Shown here: positions 41,090 through 51,994 of the stretch, piece by piece
Layout of the letters: every line of letters starts with the position of its first letter
How positions within the stretch are numbered: the first letter of the stretch is position 1
Assembly (NCBI GenBank): GCA_037367355.1
Contig: CM074697.1
Location: 1,550,001-1,614,000, forward strand
Direction of reading: 5' to 3'
DNA length: 64,000 nucleotides
From: Neoscytalidium dimidiatum
Lineage: Eukaryota > Ascomycota > Dothideomycetes > Botryosphaeriales > Botryosphaeriaceae
Position numbers and translations under genes: made by a program
Notes under the pieces: generated by a model
Told to the model about the DNA's origin: nothing
Seen by the model: only the letters and a program-made list of their open reading frames with translations
Database searches by the model: none

Positions 41090-42134
41090 TTATGCGCGGA
41101 ACTGGCTCCACATGCTGTGAATGCGAGTCTCCTGGTTGGGAGTGAACTCGGTAAGGCAAGCACTGTTATTGCGGACAGGTCAGCTTACGCTCGTCTTTCA
41201 GTCGGGACATCGAGCGCTGGCCACTTACTCATCGGAGTAGCCCATGTAGTTGTGGACCGGGTCGTCACCAGGGTCGTTGGGGCAGGAGTCGCGGCCAACG
41301 GGGCAGCCGAACTCGTAGCCGCTCTGGGCGGGGGTGTCGGCGACGAAATCGCCATCTCCAGAGCAGCCGCCCTGGAAGGTGTGGAAGAGGCCGAGCCAGT
41401 GGCCGACCTCGTGGGTGGCGGTGGCGCCAAGGTTGTAGCTCTCCTGGCTGCCGCCCGGCACGCTCGAAGCCATGACGGAGGCGCCGTCCAGGTAGAAGTC
41501 GGTCGTCCCTTCAGCGACGTTGTCCGGGAAGTAAGCATAGCCGAGGGCGTTGTCTTGGAGGTTCTAGTTCGGTAATGTTAGCGGTTTATTCCTAGGGTTT
41601 AATTTCCCTGCTTTTTGTCCTTTGAAAAGGAAAAGAAGAGGTCAAAGGACGTACACGCTGGAAGTAGAGGTTAAGAGTCTTGTAGTCACCACGGCGAAGG
41701 CTGCGCTTCATGGCAAGCTGGTTGCTGTCATCGGCCCAGCCCCGGTTAATAGTGCGGGTCGTGTTGATGAGGTTGAAAGAGACGCCATGGGGGGCATATT
41801 GAGCATTAAGGACATCAAGTTGGTCCTGAAGCTGGGCATCCTGGAAGTCTGTTAGATCAAACACTCCCAGGTTAACATCTAGAATAAAACTTACCGTGAC
41901 ATAACCTTGCGCTTCAGTCTGGCCAGCGGCAACGACATGGAACCAGGTGTCAACAGTAATAGTGCCCGACTGACGAGCAGAGATACCAGCCTTCCTCGCG
42001 GCAGCCTCCCTCAGATCCATCTCGTGGGACACCTCGAGAAGCTGCTCGGACGGCTCTGTAGTAGCGCACCTGGGACGCTGGGCACTAGCAATGGCAGCCA
42101 TCATGGCCGCAACGAGGGAAACCTTGAACTGCAT
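41090..42134 (-). CDS. Secreted zinc metalloprotease, M43 (pappalysin-like) family, 277 aa
   Basis: Minus strand, four exons: 41895-42134, 41655-41840, 41229-41563 and 41090-41162; introns of 54, 91 and 66 nt. It starts with a signal peptide ([19 protein letters not shown]). The region to about residue 60 could be a short propeptide. The zinc site is [11 protein letters not shown], the metzincin HExxHxxGxxH pattern, with Glu as general base. The Met-turn is YMGYSDDAC, completed by the last splice. [14 protein letters not shown] and CPNDPGDDP are typical M43B blocks with paired cysteines. The family cleaves extracellular proteins for nutrition; some members in pathogenic fungi act on host or own surface proteins. 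A TATAAA (42245 to 42240) lies about 105 bases upstream. Confidence 0.93.
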
Positions 42135-43434
42135 GGTTGCGAATGGAGATTTCTCTGGAGAGATGGCGTTGAAGAAGGCTGAGAGATTGGCGGTCCGCTG
42201 GTGGAAGAACAGCACGACTGGACGCCGAACGCTGTCGTCTTTATAGTCATCTCTCGTCACGATGCTATGAACAAACTCCGGTGGAATAACCCATATTGCC
42301 TACGAGCTCGCCGTGTTCCGGAGTGGAGAGAGCAGGTCTTGTTTCCTTCCCGTTCGGTGCAAGTATCTTCGTAAATCCATCGGGCGAGCTATGCCGACTG
42401 CTCATAGAAGACTTGACGCCATTGGAGCTTGATTGCCTGGCGTACGAATTACGAGAATTGTGGTCATCATTTCCGCTGGCCGGGCTTGGCCAGGAGAGCA
42501 AACAGCAGCGGTCTATCGATGCGACGAGAGAGAAGGAAGCATAAGGTCCCACAGCCAAGTTTCTTGGTCGTTCTTATGCCTGCTACAGTTTGGTCCGTGT
42601 ACTCTGAGAAGGCGACCGCCGACGGCACTCGCCAAGCCTATATGGCGCGCTTATCAACCAAACACGGTTGCCAAGTACGGCGCCTTTGCTTGAAAAGGCG
42701 GGTAACAAGGTTGCCAAGTCTATGCTCGCCTATTTGCCCCATTATGTCCAGCAACAGGCGACCTACGCTTGAGGCCTGACGGGAAGTACGGCGAAGTCGC
42801 CGTTAATCAGGCCGATGCAGGCGATGTTTCTGACCGCCTGTGGTTGCCGTTCCTGCCTTCTCTATCTTTGGAAGTCGATCTTGTGACGCAGTGTTCCCGT
42901 TCCTGAACCCGCGATCTGCGTGGGAAGTCCACCCTAACCCCATTCTTGAGGATCATTGCAACACAATGAGTGATTGCAGCCATTAAGCACTGCGGAACTC
43001 CTTTAAGAAATGTTTCATTCGTTGCTGTTTACCCATGAGACGTCGACTGATTGAAACGAGTCAGTAAATGATTGAGCAAAACAAAACCAAAAAAAGACAG
43101 GGAAGGGAAAGCACGTACACTGTCTCAGGAGGAAGAATATCCCGAGATCCCAAAGCATCGCTTAGGTACCATCCGCCTTCACCTCAGGGAAGATCACGTT
43201 AAGCACCTCATGCTCAGCCGAGAAACAAGCCTGCCCGTGCATTTCTTGTACCTACCCTATTCATCCTCACTCTCGTATTTTCGACGCCTCTTTTTCCCAG
43301 TTGTCAACCATCGGCCGTATCCGTGTTGAATCTCTCTACCGGCCACTTCAAGTTGTCCCGGCCAAATCCTACTCCAAACAATCCGCCATCTCTTTCTCCC
43401 ATCCTCCCACCCTCTCACCCACGCTCACCCGCCT
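42135..43434. other. Spacer between metalloprotease and nucleoside hydrolase genes
   Basis: 1.3 kb. Apart from the protease promoter, nothing is recognised. The right end, 43330-43434, is C-rich and forms the 3' flank of the hydrolase gene. Confidence 0.35.
42240..42245 (-). promoter_or_regulatory. TATA box of the metalloprotease gene
   Basis: A perfect TATAAA on the minus strand about 105 bases before the start codon, a good distance for a fungal core promoter. Confidence 0.5.
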
Positions 43435-45752
43435 TTACCCAAAAATCCTGTCCAACAACTCCCCCGCAAACCTCTCACCTCCAGGCGTGCCTACGCACCT
43501 CCTGACCCTATTCCCGGCGCTCCTCCCCAACCAATTCCCCGTATCGCCCGGCACCTCTCCACCCTCGCCATCGTCGTTCCTCAACCGCCTCTCCCTGCGA
43601 TCAACCACGCACATCCCCCTCGTCCACTGCCCGCTCGTCTCGACCCTGATATCCTCGTACCCCTCCTCCTCGCCCACCACGCCCTTCCGGTCGGCCCGCC
43701 CCGGCGCGAAAGCCCAGAGGGGAGACTCCGGCTGCAGTGCGTACCAAACGCACAGCGGGTCGTGCAGAGCGAGCGAGACGGTGTCCGGGACGGCGTCATT
43801 CGCGGCGGACGAGAGCGACTCGATCTTGCGGAAGGTGCTGGACAGGAAGGCGTTGGTCCAGGTCGCGAGCGGCGAGCCGGCAGCAAGTCGGTCGGCGATG
43901 GCGGCGTCGAATTGGCCGCGGGTGAGTTCGTGCTTGGATGTGATGTCTGGTTTAGTTTCGCAAATCGTCAGCCCGAGTACCTTCGGCGATGAGTGGGAGC
44001 TGCGGTGGTTTTTTTTTTTTTTTTTTCAGAAAAAAAGGGAGCGCTGAAGTGATGAAAGGGGGGAATGGTGATGCACACTTACCCAGCGGGAACAGGACGA
44101 CCTTAAGCTTCTTGCTCAGTTTCTTCGGATACGGCTTCAAATGCTCATTCTCCTGGCCTGGCGGCGTTGGTGGCGTGGGAGGCATCGTGCTCTCGGGCAG
44201 CACGCTCGTAAGCGCGTACACCCTAGCTGCGGCGATGCTGTCGGCGTACGTGTTGAACTCGGCGACGGGCGTGACCTGGTTTCTCTTATTTAGCGCAGCT
44301 CTCAGGGGCGTGTCAGGCGCCTTGATCAGGTTGAATGGCGGCGGTCGTCCAGCAGCTGAAGGAGCGGCTACATATGATGATGATGGAGGGGGTGGTACAT
44401 TGCCGGTTTCCTCAATGGTGCCGCCCATGACGATAACTTCCTTGACGCGGAGGAAGGTCTCCGGGTCTTCTGCCGCGGCGAGCGCGCAATTAGTCAAAGG
44501 CCCAACGGCCACGATAGAGATGGTGTTGGGCTCGTTCTCGCGCAGGAGACGGAGGATTTCCAGATGCGCGCGTTGCGTCGAGGGCGTGAATAGCGCGTTG
44601 GGCTGCTGGGCTTCGCGGGCTGCGGCTGCGGTGTCTACGTCAGATGAGGATAAGGCAGATGCGAAAAGGCTCTTCCAGGTCTCCTCGGGGGTAAGATGAG
44701 GGTGCTGGAGATATAGAAAATTAGTAACCGTCCCCTTTAAAACGGGAGTTGACTGACACTATGATGGATGCCGCCCAAGCCATCGACACCATCTTTAGAC
44801 TATCAGCACGATGAGAATTATGACAAGACTTTAGAGCGCTCACGGAAGTAGTCCGCCATCATAAGTTGGTCGGCTAGCGGCTCTTCGGCGCCTACGGCAA
44901 CTAGGCAACACGTTAGCATGGATTCTATCATCGCTTTCTTCTATCAAAGGCATGGTAGAGAACTAGATGGGATTGTGGCCAAGTGACAGTTTCACATACC
45001 AAGTGGCTTGTGGGCTTTGAGCGCCTCAAATCCTTCGGGCAAGCCATTTTCCTTCCGCCATGCTACCTCCTTCTCAATCCAGTGGAATAGGGATACAGCA
45101 TTTCTTAAGCAGCTACAGGGGTGTCAGAAGAAATCGTCACCTTGAACGAAAGGGACTTGAGGAATCGTGAGGAGGGAGAAGCATCTGTAAGATCCAAGTT
45201 GGACAAAATTACAGAATGGTGGACCGAGCAACGCGCGATTTCGGTGATGAAAGAACCTAGGGACGGAGTAATGAGGGAATCTGGCTTACTCACTTCTGTA
45301 CATCGATGTTTCCAAAAGTCAAAGAGACGAGGAGGACCTCGAGCTCCTCCGGCTTCGCAGAGAAAGCGAGGAGCAGAGCGAGGATGTCATCGACACCCTA
45401 TGTAGACTATCGTCAGCATTTTTCTCCCTCACGTGTACAAGCAAGGATCATCTTTGGTAGATGCCTGTTTCATGAAAGAACACGGCTAGAAAAAAATGCG
45501 ACAAGCGCCGAGGATCGATAGCACCACCCGAGCGGGACGTAAACTTGCAACTGTGTGACTGTTTCACTTGTTTGCACGAATAGCCTGACTGTCCACACCC
45601 GGGGTCACGAGTAATTTTGCTGCCATACTGAGGCAATTCACAACGCAAAATTCAACAATATGCGACGCTATTGGAGCGTAGATGATGAAATAAAGAGTGG
45701 GAATAGAACACACCGGATCAGTATCGATAATGATACGGCTTTTTGGCGCCAT
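43435..45752 (-). CDS. Inosine-uridine preferring nucleoside hydrolase, 452 aa
   Basis: Minus strand, eight exons: 45714-45752, 45294-45397, 45000-45112, 44844-44900, 44758-44792, 44399-44704, 44083-44275 and 43435-43946. The family hydrolyses nucleosides to base and ribose in salvage. The calcium/ribose motif DTDPGVDDILALLLAF is split by intron 1 (316 nt). HDGVDGLGGIHH, IVAVGPLTNCALA, IVMGGTIEETGN and TPVAEFNTYADSIAA follow in family order. The Asp/His residues near SLALHDPLCVWYAL complete the site. The C terminus ends SGQWTRGMCVVDRR. I treat 44276-44398 as an intron because GN joins to VTPVAEFN as in the family; retaining it adds 41 residues (493 aa) without a stop. Several introns are longer than usual (316, 181, 136 nt). 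Confidence 0.9.
44276..44398 (-). other. Stop-free 123-nt intron (exitron-like) in nucleoside hydrolase
   Basis: Donor GTACCA, acceptor AAACCAG, length divisible by three and no in-frame stop. It interrupts the conserved junction IEETGN-VTPVAEFN. The encoded insert would be Pro/Ser/Ala-rich and unlike the domain. Confidence 0.65.
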
Positions 45753-46394
45753 GGTGTTACCAACTTTGTTGCACAACAACTCCGATTTGTCAACTTCGGT
45801 CAGGGACTGAGTGCGTCAATGGGAGGATGGTGCATGCGTCTTCTGAAGAAAAAGATGGAGAGGGAGTAAACGTGGGGGATTATTGATCCACCAGCTCCGC
45901 ATCCATGATAGGAAGCGGTGGCGGGGCTTGGCAAAAAGTACACCGGAGGGCGCCGCCGGCGGTGACGAATGATTAAGGACAATCAAACCGGCTATGATTA
46001 GGTCGCTTATGTAATAGAATAGAGCAGGAGGCTCAATAATTCTGTTAAGCTTATAATGGCATATGACGTGGCAGCAAAGCAGTTCTGAAAATGCTCGGAT
46101 TCCGCGTAGAGAGCAGCAGATCGAGTGCCGCGTACTGAATAATATTTCCGGTTGCAGAACTAGGAGAAAGGACTACGATAAACGCCCACCGATTTGACGG
46201 TGCTGCTCCGCCCAATGACCATGATGATGTACACACTTCTTCCCCGATATCTCCTCTTTGCACTGCTTTTCTTGTGGCGAAGATAGAAAACACCCGAGTC
46301 CCGTCGATTCCTCATTTCCAACGATTCCGGCCGCTGTAGTGTCCTGAAAGATCGCACCGACATTACAATGTCTCTGGTATAATCTCACCGCCGC
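45753..46394. other. Spacer between nucleoside hydrolase and ERV29 genes
   Basis: 642 bp. The left part is the hydrolase promoter; the right part is the ERV29 3' flank. Short frames on both strands lack features. Confidence 0.35.
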
Positions 46395-47635
46395 CTAGTA
46401 GACCTTCTTCTTCTCGTCGACGCTGAACTGACCGGGACCCATGTTGACAAGGAGGAGGAGACCGCCACTGCACTGTGTCAGCAACCTTGCAAGTTTCAAA
46501 GTTCGTAGGGGAATCCGAAAACTTACACAATAGACAGAATCTGGAAGAAGTCGTACTTGGCGAAGTCCTTGTGGGGGTGGTGAGGGTGCAGGGTCCAGAA
46601 GTTGTTGACCAGGATGTTGAAAATGCTCAGAATAAGGACGAGCAGCACGGCGCTCAGCTTGGCCTTGAAACCAACGACGACCATGACGCAGGCGATGAAG
46701 CCCAGGATGCTGACGGTGATGCGCCAGAAGCTCCACTCGCCCGAGGAGACGAAGCCAACGAAGAGGAAGATCAGTAGAACGCGACCCGCCAGCTGGAAGT
46801 ACATCTTGCGATCCTTCTCATCGAGCTGCGGCAGACCGGCAGGCGCGAACCTCTTGCGCACCCACGAATCCGACAGGACCATGAGGAGGCCACCGATGAC
46901 CGACAGGTTGCGCAGGAAGAAGTTCAGGTCGAAGATCAGCCCGTAGCCCAGCGCCTGCGTCACAACCACACTCAAAAGTCCACCCACTGCGTATTCCGAA
47001 TGCCTGCGTCCGATGATCATGATCGAGCAAACCGTCATAGTAATAACGTTGAAAATCAGGAAGAGGTGCGTGAGTCCGCCGGGGACTGCGCGGCGCAGCG
47101 GCCATGGTTAGCAAAGGCCAAGCTCTCTCTCTCCGCAGGGCCACGGTATAGCTCACTGTGTCTGTAGTCCTTAAGATAGGTGAGCTGGTCGCTCCACTGG
47201 GTAATAATACGGAGCGCATCTTCCAGGAAGGTGACGACGATCAAGAAACGACCGATGGCGGGGAGGTGGCTGTTGCGCGAACAGTGTTAGCGAGCCCCTC
47301 TTGCCCTTGCGAAGCGTATCCAACAGCTGGGTCCGAGGGGACACTCACGGCTTGATGGGCTCCGACAGCGTGTCCAGCCAGTCCTCAATCTTGCTCGTCT
47401 GCTCCCGGATGGCGTCCAGCGGGCTCGGGTCGCTCGTGGCATCGGAACGCTGGGGGCCACCGAAGGGGCTCTGCGGCCCTAGGCTGTAACTCGCCGTGCC
47501 TGAGCAGGGTCAGCAAAAGTGCTGCATGAAGCTGCGAGACCGTGGGGTTCTGAGGAGGCGGGATTGGCAGGAAGGCGAGGGCGCGAGTGCAGATGACGGA
47601 GAGCTGGGATCAGTACCAGTGATTCGCGCCGACAT
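46395..47635 (-). CDS. erv29: ER cargo receptor Erv29/SURF4, 304 aa
   Basis: Minus strand, five exons: 47617-47635 (19 nt), 47349-47499, 47157-47269, 46527-47085 and 46395-46467. The sum closes to 304 codons plus stop. The cytosolic N terminus has SLGPQSPFGG; the conserved block HLPAIGRFLIVVTFLEDALR and ITQWSDQLTYL follows. Several membrane segments come after: FLIFNVITMTVCSIMIIG, LLSVVVTQALGYGLIF, RVLLIFLFVGFV and VLLVLILSIFNILV. The last exon adds GGLLLLVNMGPGQFSVDE and the C-terminal KKVY, a KKxx retrieval signal. The yeast protein loads soluble secretory proteins into COPII vesicles. The last intron acceptor is chosen (TGCAG) so that SIV-GGLLLLV stays in frame. Confidence 0.94.
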
Positions 47636-48731
47636 TTCCGCTCCGGTTGGTGATTTTCTCTCTTTGTGCAATGGTCGGGAAAGAGCGGCGGCGTGTAGGG
47701 AGAGGACGTTGGGCGGGCGGCGGTACTTGTACGGAGTCGGAGTCGGAGGCGGTGGTGGGGAGGGCAGAGGTTCCTGGAGAGGACACGGTTGCTGCGTTTC
47801 GAGCCACGAGATGCTCGAGCCGACTCGGGAGAGGCAAGCCAGGAACTCTAGGGCTGGGTCTTATATGAATACGGCAGGCGAAAGTGCAGCTGCTTTGTTG
47901 ACCGCTCGCACGGCTCGTCTCGAAGACTACCAGGCTCGTCGCGCTTCTCTTCCTTGCGGGCTCGCCGCTGCAGAGCCTCCCCGCGCGTTTGCTCACGTCT
48001 GCGTGCTGATGGAAGGCGGTATATTTAGAAAGCTGTCACTGGCGATGCGCGCGCGCCGCCAAGCCGGCCGCTCCGTGGCTGGTGCTTCTGCTCCTGCTCC
48101 TGCTGCTGCTGCTCCGGAGGCCTGGCGCCGCACCCGCACCCGCACCCGCACACCCGCTGTAGCAGCCAGCCCGGCTAGTGCATTTTAATTCTCCTCGGAT
48201 GCCACAGTAGCCAAGTACATGACACGCTCTAAAATATTCAATTGCTCTGCATGCTAATGTACAACTGCTGGTTCCCTCCAGTCGCGACCGCCGCGCAACT
48301 GCCGGTGTAAAAAGAAAATCAGACTGATCACAGACCGCCGACGCACCGCCCAGTTGGCGAGCGGCCGATTAACCCCGCGGCCTCGCGCCGCGGGGTCGTC
48401 ACTCATCCAGTAGACGCAAATTGCTTTTCACCCTGTCGCTGCGCTATCGCCATCGACAGCTTCGTTTTCCGCGCATTCTCTCCAACCATGCTGTGCCCCC
48501 AATCTGTCGCGGAAATGTCGAGTGAGAACTGAAAATCCAGAATACAACGAGGGAAGAAAGCGAGGCGTGCACGCGAGCCTCAAAAAGCAAAGGGATATAC
48601 GCCGATTACGCTCCATGCAAGCTGCTTGCCACCACCCCGACAACAGGCAATTATTAGGTCGACCCGTCCAAGATCATCAATTTTGTGCCGACACCCAAGC
48701 ATAATGCTCAACCAGCCTCGGTCCGATGTCT
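47636..48731. other. Spacer between ERV29 and the membrane-anchored hypothetical gene
   Basis: 1.1 kb. It holds the ERV29 promoter and short tandem repeats: CTGCTC/CTG units at about 48089-48115 and CGCACC hexamers at 48128-48153. An inverted-repeat-like CCCCGCGGCC/GCGCCGCGGGG lies at about 48373-48395. No gene is supported. Confidence 0.4.
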
Positions 48732-49979
48732 TCACACGACCGCCCAGTCCGAGTCCTGAGGGTGGCTGCCAACCTGGCCCTGGATGTAATCGCTGATGTC
48801 AGCCGATCCCTTGAGCCCATTGGTCGGCTCGAAGTCGCTTGACATGGTGTTGGAACGCGACGTGTTCGTCGTCTCTGTCAATGGCAGCGAGCGAACCTCT
48901 GGCGTCTTGACCGCGAACTGCTCCGCCTCGGGCTCAGCCTGCGCCGTCTTCTTCTTACCCTTCTTTCCCTTCGTCTCGACTGTGCTCCAGCTCGAATCCT
49001 CCATGGCCAGGCGCATTTGTTCCTCCTCCGAAGGAAGGTCCCTCTCCCAAGTGGCTGAAGTGCCGCTGGCCGCAAGGTTACCAGAGTCATTCTCGAATGT
49101 GTCGAGGAGAGCACCACTGCCATTGGTCTTAGAGTTCTCCTTCTGAGTCCAGGCATTCGGCGCAGACGTGGGGGCACCGAGTCCGTTCTTGGCGGGCTCG
49201 CCGCGAGCCTCCCGAGCGCCCCGGCGCTGGCTCTCCAGCAAGACCTTGCGAGCCTTCTCCGCTTCCTCGTTTGCGGCCTTCGCCTGCTCAGCCTTCTTGC
49301 GGTTCTGACGCTGCTTCTTCGTCTCCTTAGGTTCGGGGGAAGCCTTCTTCTGTTGCTTCTTCTCGGGCTTGGGGCTCGTCGACTCGGTGAGCCGAAGGAC
49401 CGAAGGACCGGTGGCAGGCGCCTCCAGCATGTCCGAAACATCGCGGCCACTAGCGGTGGCATTCAGAGCGGGAGAGACAGCCGGCGAGACCTCAGCATCA
49501 GCGTCAGCTCCGTTGGTGGAGGAGCCCGACGTGAACGCACGATCGACATTGGCAGCACGCTGCTTGACAGTCTTGCCGCGGCCCTCCTTGCGCTCCGGCA
49601 CGGCAAGGTTGGTGCCCTTCTTGAGCTCGGCCAGCTGGCGAGCCCACTCCTTATCCTCCTTTTCGTCGTCGTCAGCTTCAGGTTGGGCGACGAAGGTGGG
49701 AGCCTTGGCCGCAGCCTTCTGTTCCTTCTTGTTCTTGTTGCGATTCTTGGTCTCGTTCGACTTGTCGACCCGAGCGGCGGCGTCGCTTCCAGAGGCAGCG
49801 CCGTCCGTCTTACGCTTCGGCTTGGCTTCTTCGCGTTTGCGAGCGGGACGAGGGGTAGTCTCTTCGGCTACGGGCTGGCCGCGAGCAGGACGGGCGGTGG
49901 CCCTCCGCTGATTGCTGTAGTAGAAGTAGGCGACGGTGCTGAGGGCCAAAAACAGGCCCCATGACTGCCAGGGCTCCAT
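48732..49979 (-). CDS. Membrane-anchored, highly charged protein of unknown function, 415 aa
   Basis: An intronless minus-strand frame from ATG 49979. The first 22 residues form one hydrophobic segment (WGLFLALSTVAYFYY) followed directly by basic residues, so this is a signal-anchor with the long tail probably in the cytosol. Residues 30-250 are extremely rich in Lys, Glu, Ala and Arg (for example NRNKNKKEQKAAAKAP, PEKKQQKKASPEPKETKKQR) and likely form coiled coil around QRQNRKKAEQAKAANEEAEK. The C terminus ends with SDYIQGQVGSHPQDSDWAVV, which looks conserved. I do not recognise a family. The tail could bind RNA or ribosomes through its basic runs (speculation). Codon bias supports a real gene. 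Confidence 0.75.
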   Translation of the reverse strand: MEPWQSWGLFLALSTVAYFYYSNQRRATARPARGQPVAEETTPRPARKREEAKPKRKTDGAASGSDAAARVDKSNETKNRNKNKKEQKAAAKAPTFVAQPEADDDEKEDKEWARQLAELKKGTNLAVPERKEGRGKTVKQRAANVDRAFTSGSSTNGADADAEVSPAVSPALNATASGRDVSDMLEAPATGPSVLRLTESTSPKPEKKQQKKASPEPKETKKQRQNRKKAEQAKAANEEAEKARKVLLESQRRGAREARGEPAKNGLGAPTSAPNAWTQKENSKTNGSGALLDTFENDSGNLAASGTSATWERDLPSEEEQMRLAMEDSSWSTVETKGKKGKKKTAQAEPEAEQFAVKTPEVRSLPLTETTNTSRSNTMSSDFEPTNGLKGSADISDYIQGQVGSHPQDSDWAVV

Positions 49980-51619
49980 GGTGACGAAGGCGAGGACGTG
50001 CTGCGGGATTTAGGGGTCAGTCCATGCGTGCATGAGCAATGGCAGCGGAGTGTACCATACCGAGGACGCACGATGCCAGATGAGTGGTGTGCTGTCGAAG
50101 GGCGACGATCTCAGTGCCGAGCCCTCGTCCAACAGGCGGGAGGTTGTGGAGCTCAAGGACGGGGAAGGAGTTGCGGGAGGAGATGTAAGGGGCGGCCCGC
50201 GACCTTTTGGCGGCGGCTGCGCTTTATCAGGTGAGGACGACGCGCAGATTTGGAGGCGGAGCGCAGGTGTGAGGGCGAAGCGCGGGAGCCGTTCAAGCTC
50301 AGGGCGGAGACGGAGAGGTGGCTCTCGCTCGTGCAGGGATGCGGCTCGACCTCGACCTCGACCTCGACGCCGAGCAGCGGCAGGTGGACAGGACTGCGAG
50401 GGACGGCGGCAATGGGCGAGCCAGGAGTTGTTGGGTCCAACAACGGGAGGGAGAAGGGTCTATGCCTTATGGCCTGGCACTTATGCCGTGACTGCCTCGC
50501 ACCGTGGACGGCTCGCAGCCCCAGTTGCAACCGTGGCAGGATCGCTGCGCGCCGGAGTTCGAGAACACACAACCCGGGGGCCCGCCTGCGCTCGCGCCGC
50601 CGCCGCCGCCGCCGCCGCCGTGGCCTCTGCCAAACCCCCCGGTCACAAGATATCCGCTGCACACTCCAAGGGCTCGCCGCGCCGCTGGGCAACTTGGCCG
50701 CAGATGCCCATCGGCGCGCGCTAGCCACTGTGAAACGGGCGCAGTCCGACGTACCTGTCGCAAGTCGCCGGCGCCGCCAACTCTACTTATTACCCGTCCC
50801 GCCGCCTGCTCTCCAGTCGCATGCTTGGGATTGGCTCTGCGCGTGCCTGACTGGAGGGCCTCCCGGCAGACGCTTGCGACACAGGTCGCGTACCTGGCAG
50901 CGCTGGCATGCGCGTCGTCTGACAGTTGAGGAACGCATGTGGTACATCGGAGCTGACCCTTCCACAGACGAGTCACTTTGCCCACGGCCAATGGCTGTCC
51001 CGCCGTCTGCCCGCAACGAACCGCTGCGATATTGTGCTGTCAGCGCTGGATGGAGCACCTTCCGCCCTCGGCCTCGCCATTGGTGGTGACTTCGACAGGG
51101 CAACCGCTGCTCATCTTCCGCCGCTGCTGTGGTACACAAACACACGCCGCCTGGCTGGAAATTCCTCGAGCGCATTCCAATGGCTCCATCATCGCACAAT
51201 TACCTGATGACGAGGTGGTCGGAAGAGATGTGCTAGAAAGGACCGAGGGCACAGGCCGGCCATAGGATGGGCGACTAGAAGACGTCTATCCGGAAGAAGC
51301 AGGCGGCGGCTGATCCCAGTCCGACTGGCCGTAGCTCGTCGAGGCTGCACGACCCCGCGAAATGGGCCATCTCGCTTCGTAGCATGTGTCATTTCTCCCC
51401 AATATTGCTTCGCTCGTGTGAGAGAAAGGCAGTACGGAATACACGCGGCAACCCGCCCATCAGATCTACACGTCAGGCATCATGAGCACATTTTGCCAAG
51501 CTTCTGAAACACGTATCGATTGGCTTTCAGCCCGGAGCAAGTTTGGCCTCCAGCTTTCATGCAGCCCAATGCTGAATGAAACTACGTGCTGCTGACCAAA
51601 GTCAAATCTCCTGCTCACT
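49980..51619. other. GC-rich spacer
   Basis: 1.64 kb with no supported gene. It carries CTCGAC hexamer repeats at about 50344-50368 and GCC triplets at 50596-50621. Long overlapping frames on both strands (for example 50250-51089) are products of high GC content. Confidence 0.4.
50596..50621. repeat. (GCC)n triplet repeat
   Basis: About eight to nine GCC/CCG triplets in a row within a GC-rich spacer. Confidence 0.85.
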
Positions 51620-51994
51620 TTATCTTTTTAGACTGGCGCGACTGGAGCTCCTTTTCGCCTTTCGTCGCTCTTCCTCCAAGCCGGTCGAAACGGCGTTGAT
51701 GGTGCAGCAGCCCATCTTTATGCTCCGTCCGCTGTCGGTTTTGCACTTGACATCCTTCAGCACGAACTGCCAGTGATCATCGTAGCCGCGGTACGTGTGG
51801 CAGCGCGCCTTGAACATCATGCGTTTCCTGTTTACACGCTGACCGCGAAGGGCAATGAGGATCTCGCGGTCAAAGTGGCTCCTGACCTTTTCGGCCAACT
51901 GCGGCGTGATCTTTGGCAGCTCGTCCAGGGTGGCTATAAGGGCCATGCCGATGCTCGTCCCACGATAATGCTTCTTCGGCTCTAAGCTGGTCAT
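51620..51994 (-). CDS. toa2: Diverged TFIIA gamma (small) subunit-like protein, 124 aa
   Basis: A single-exon minus-strand gene. I take ATG 51994 because the longer frame upstream starts only at GTG. The pattern of the TFIIA small subunit is clear: HYRGTSIGMALIATLDEL (four-helix bundle), PQLAEKVRSHFDREI, then the beta-barrel part MFKARCHTYRGYDDHWQF and VLKDVKCK. TFIIA-gamma with its alpha/beta partner stabilises TBP on the promoter. Compared with the usual protein, the initial YYELYR is reduced to KKHYR, the helix-1 to helix-2 loop is shortened, and many core positions differ; basic residues are added at the C terminus. It may be a paralogue or a decaying retrocopy with the canonical gene elsewhere. 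No internal stop is present. Confidence 0.7.
   Translation of the reverse strand: MTSLEPKKHYRGTSIGMALIATLDELPKITPQLAEKVRSHFDREILIALRGQRVNRKRMMFKARCHTYRGYDDHWQFVLKDVKCKTDSGRSIKMGCCTINAVSTGLEEERRKAKRSSSRASLKR

Noticed and set aside
44008..44030. Poly-T tract resembling a terminator or retroelement tail
   Set aside because: It lies inside an intron of the nucleoside hydrolase; no target-site duplication or element seen.
50250..51089. 279-codon frame in the GC-rich spacer
   Set aside because: Repeat-derived and Arg-rich, without codon bias or domain.
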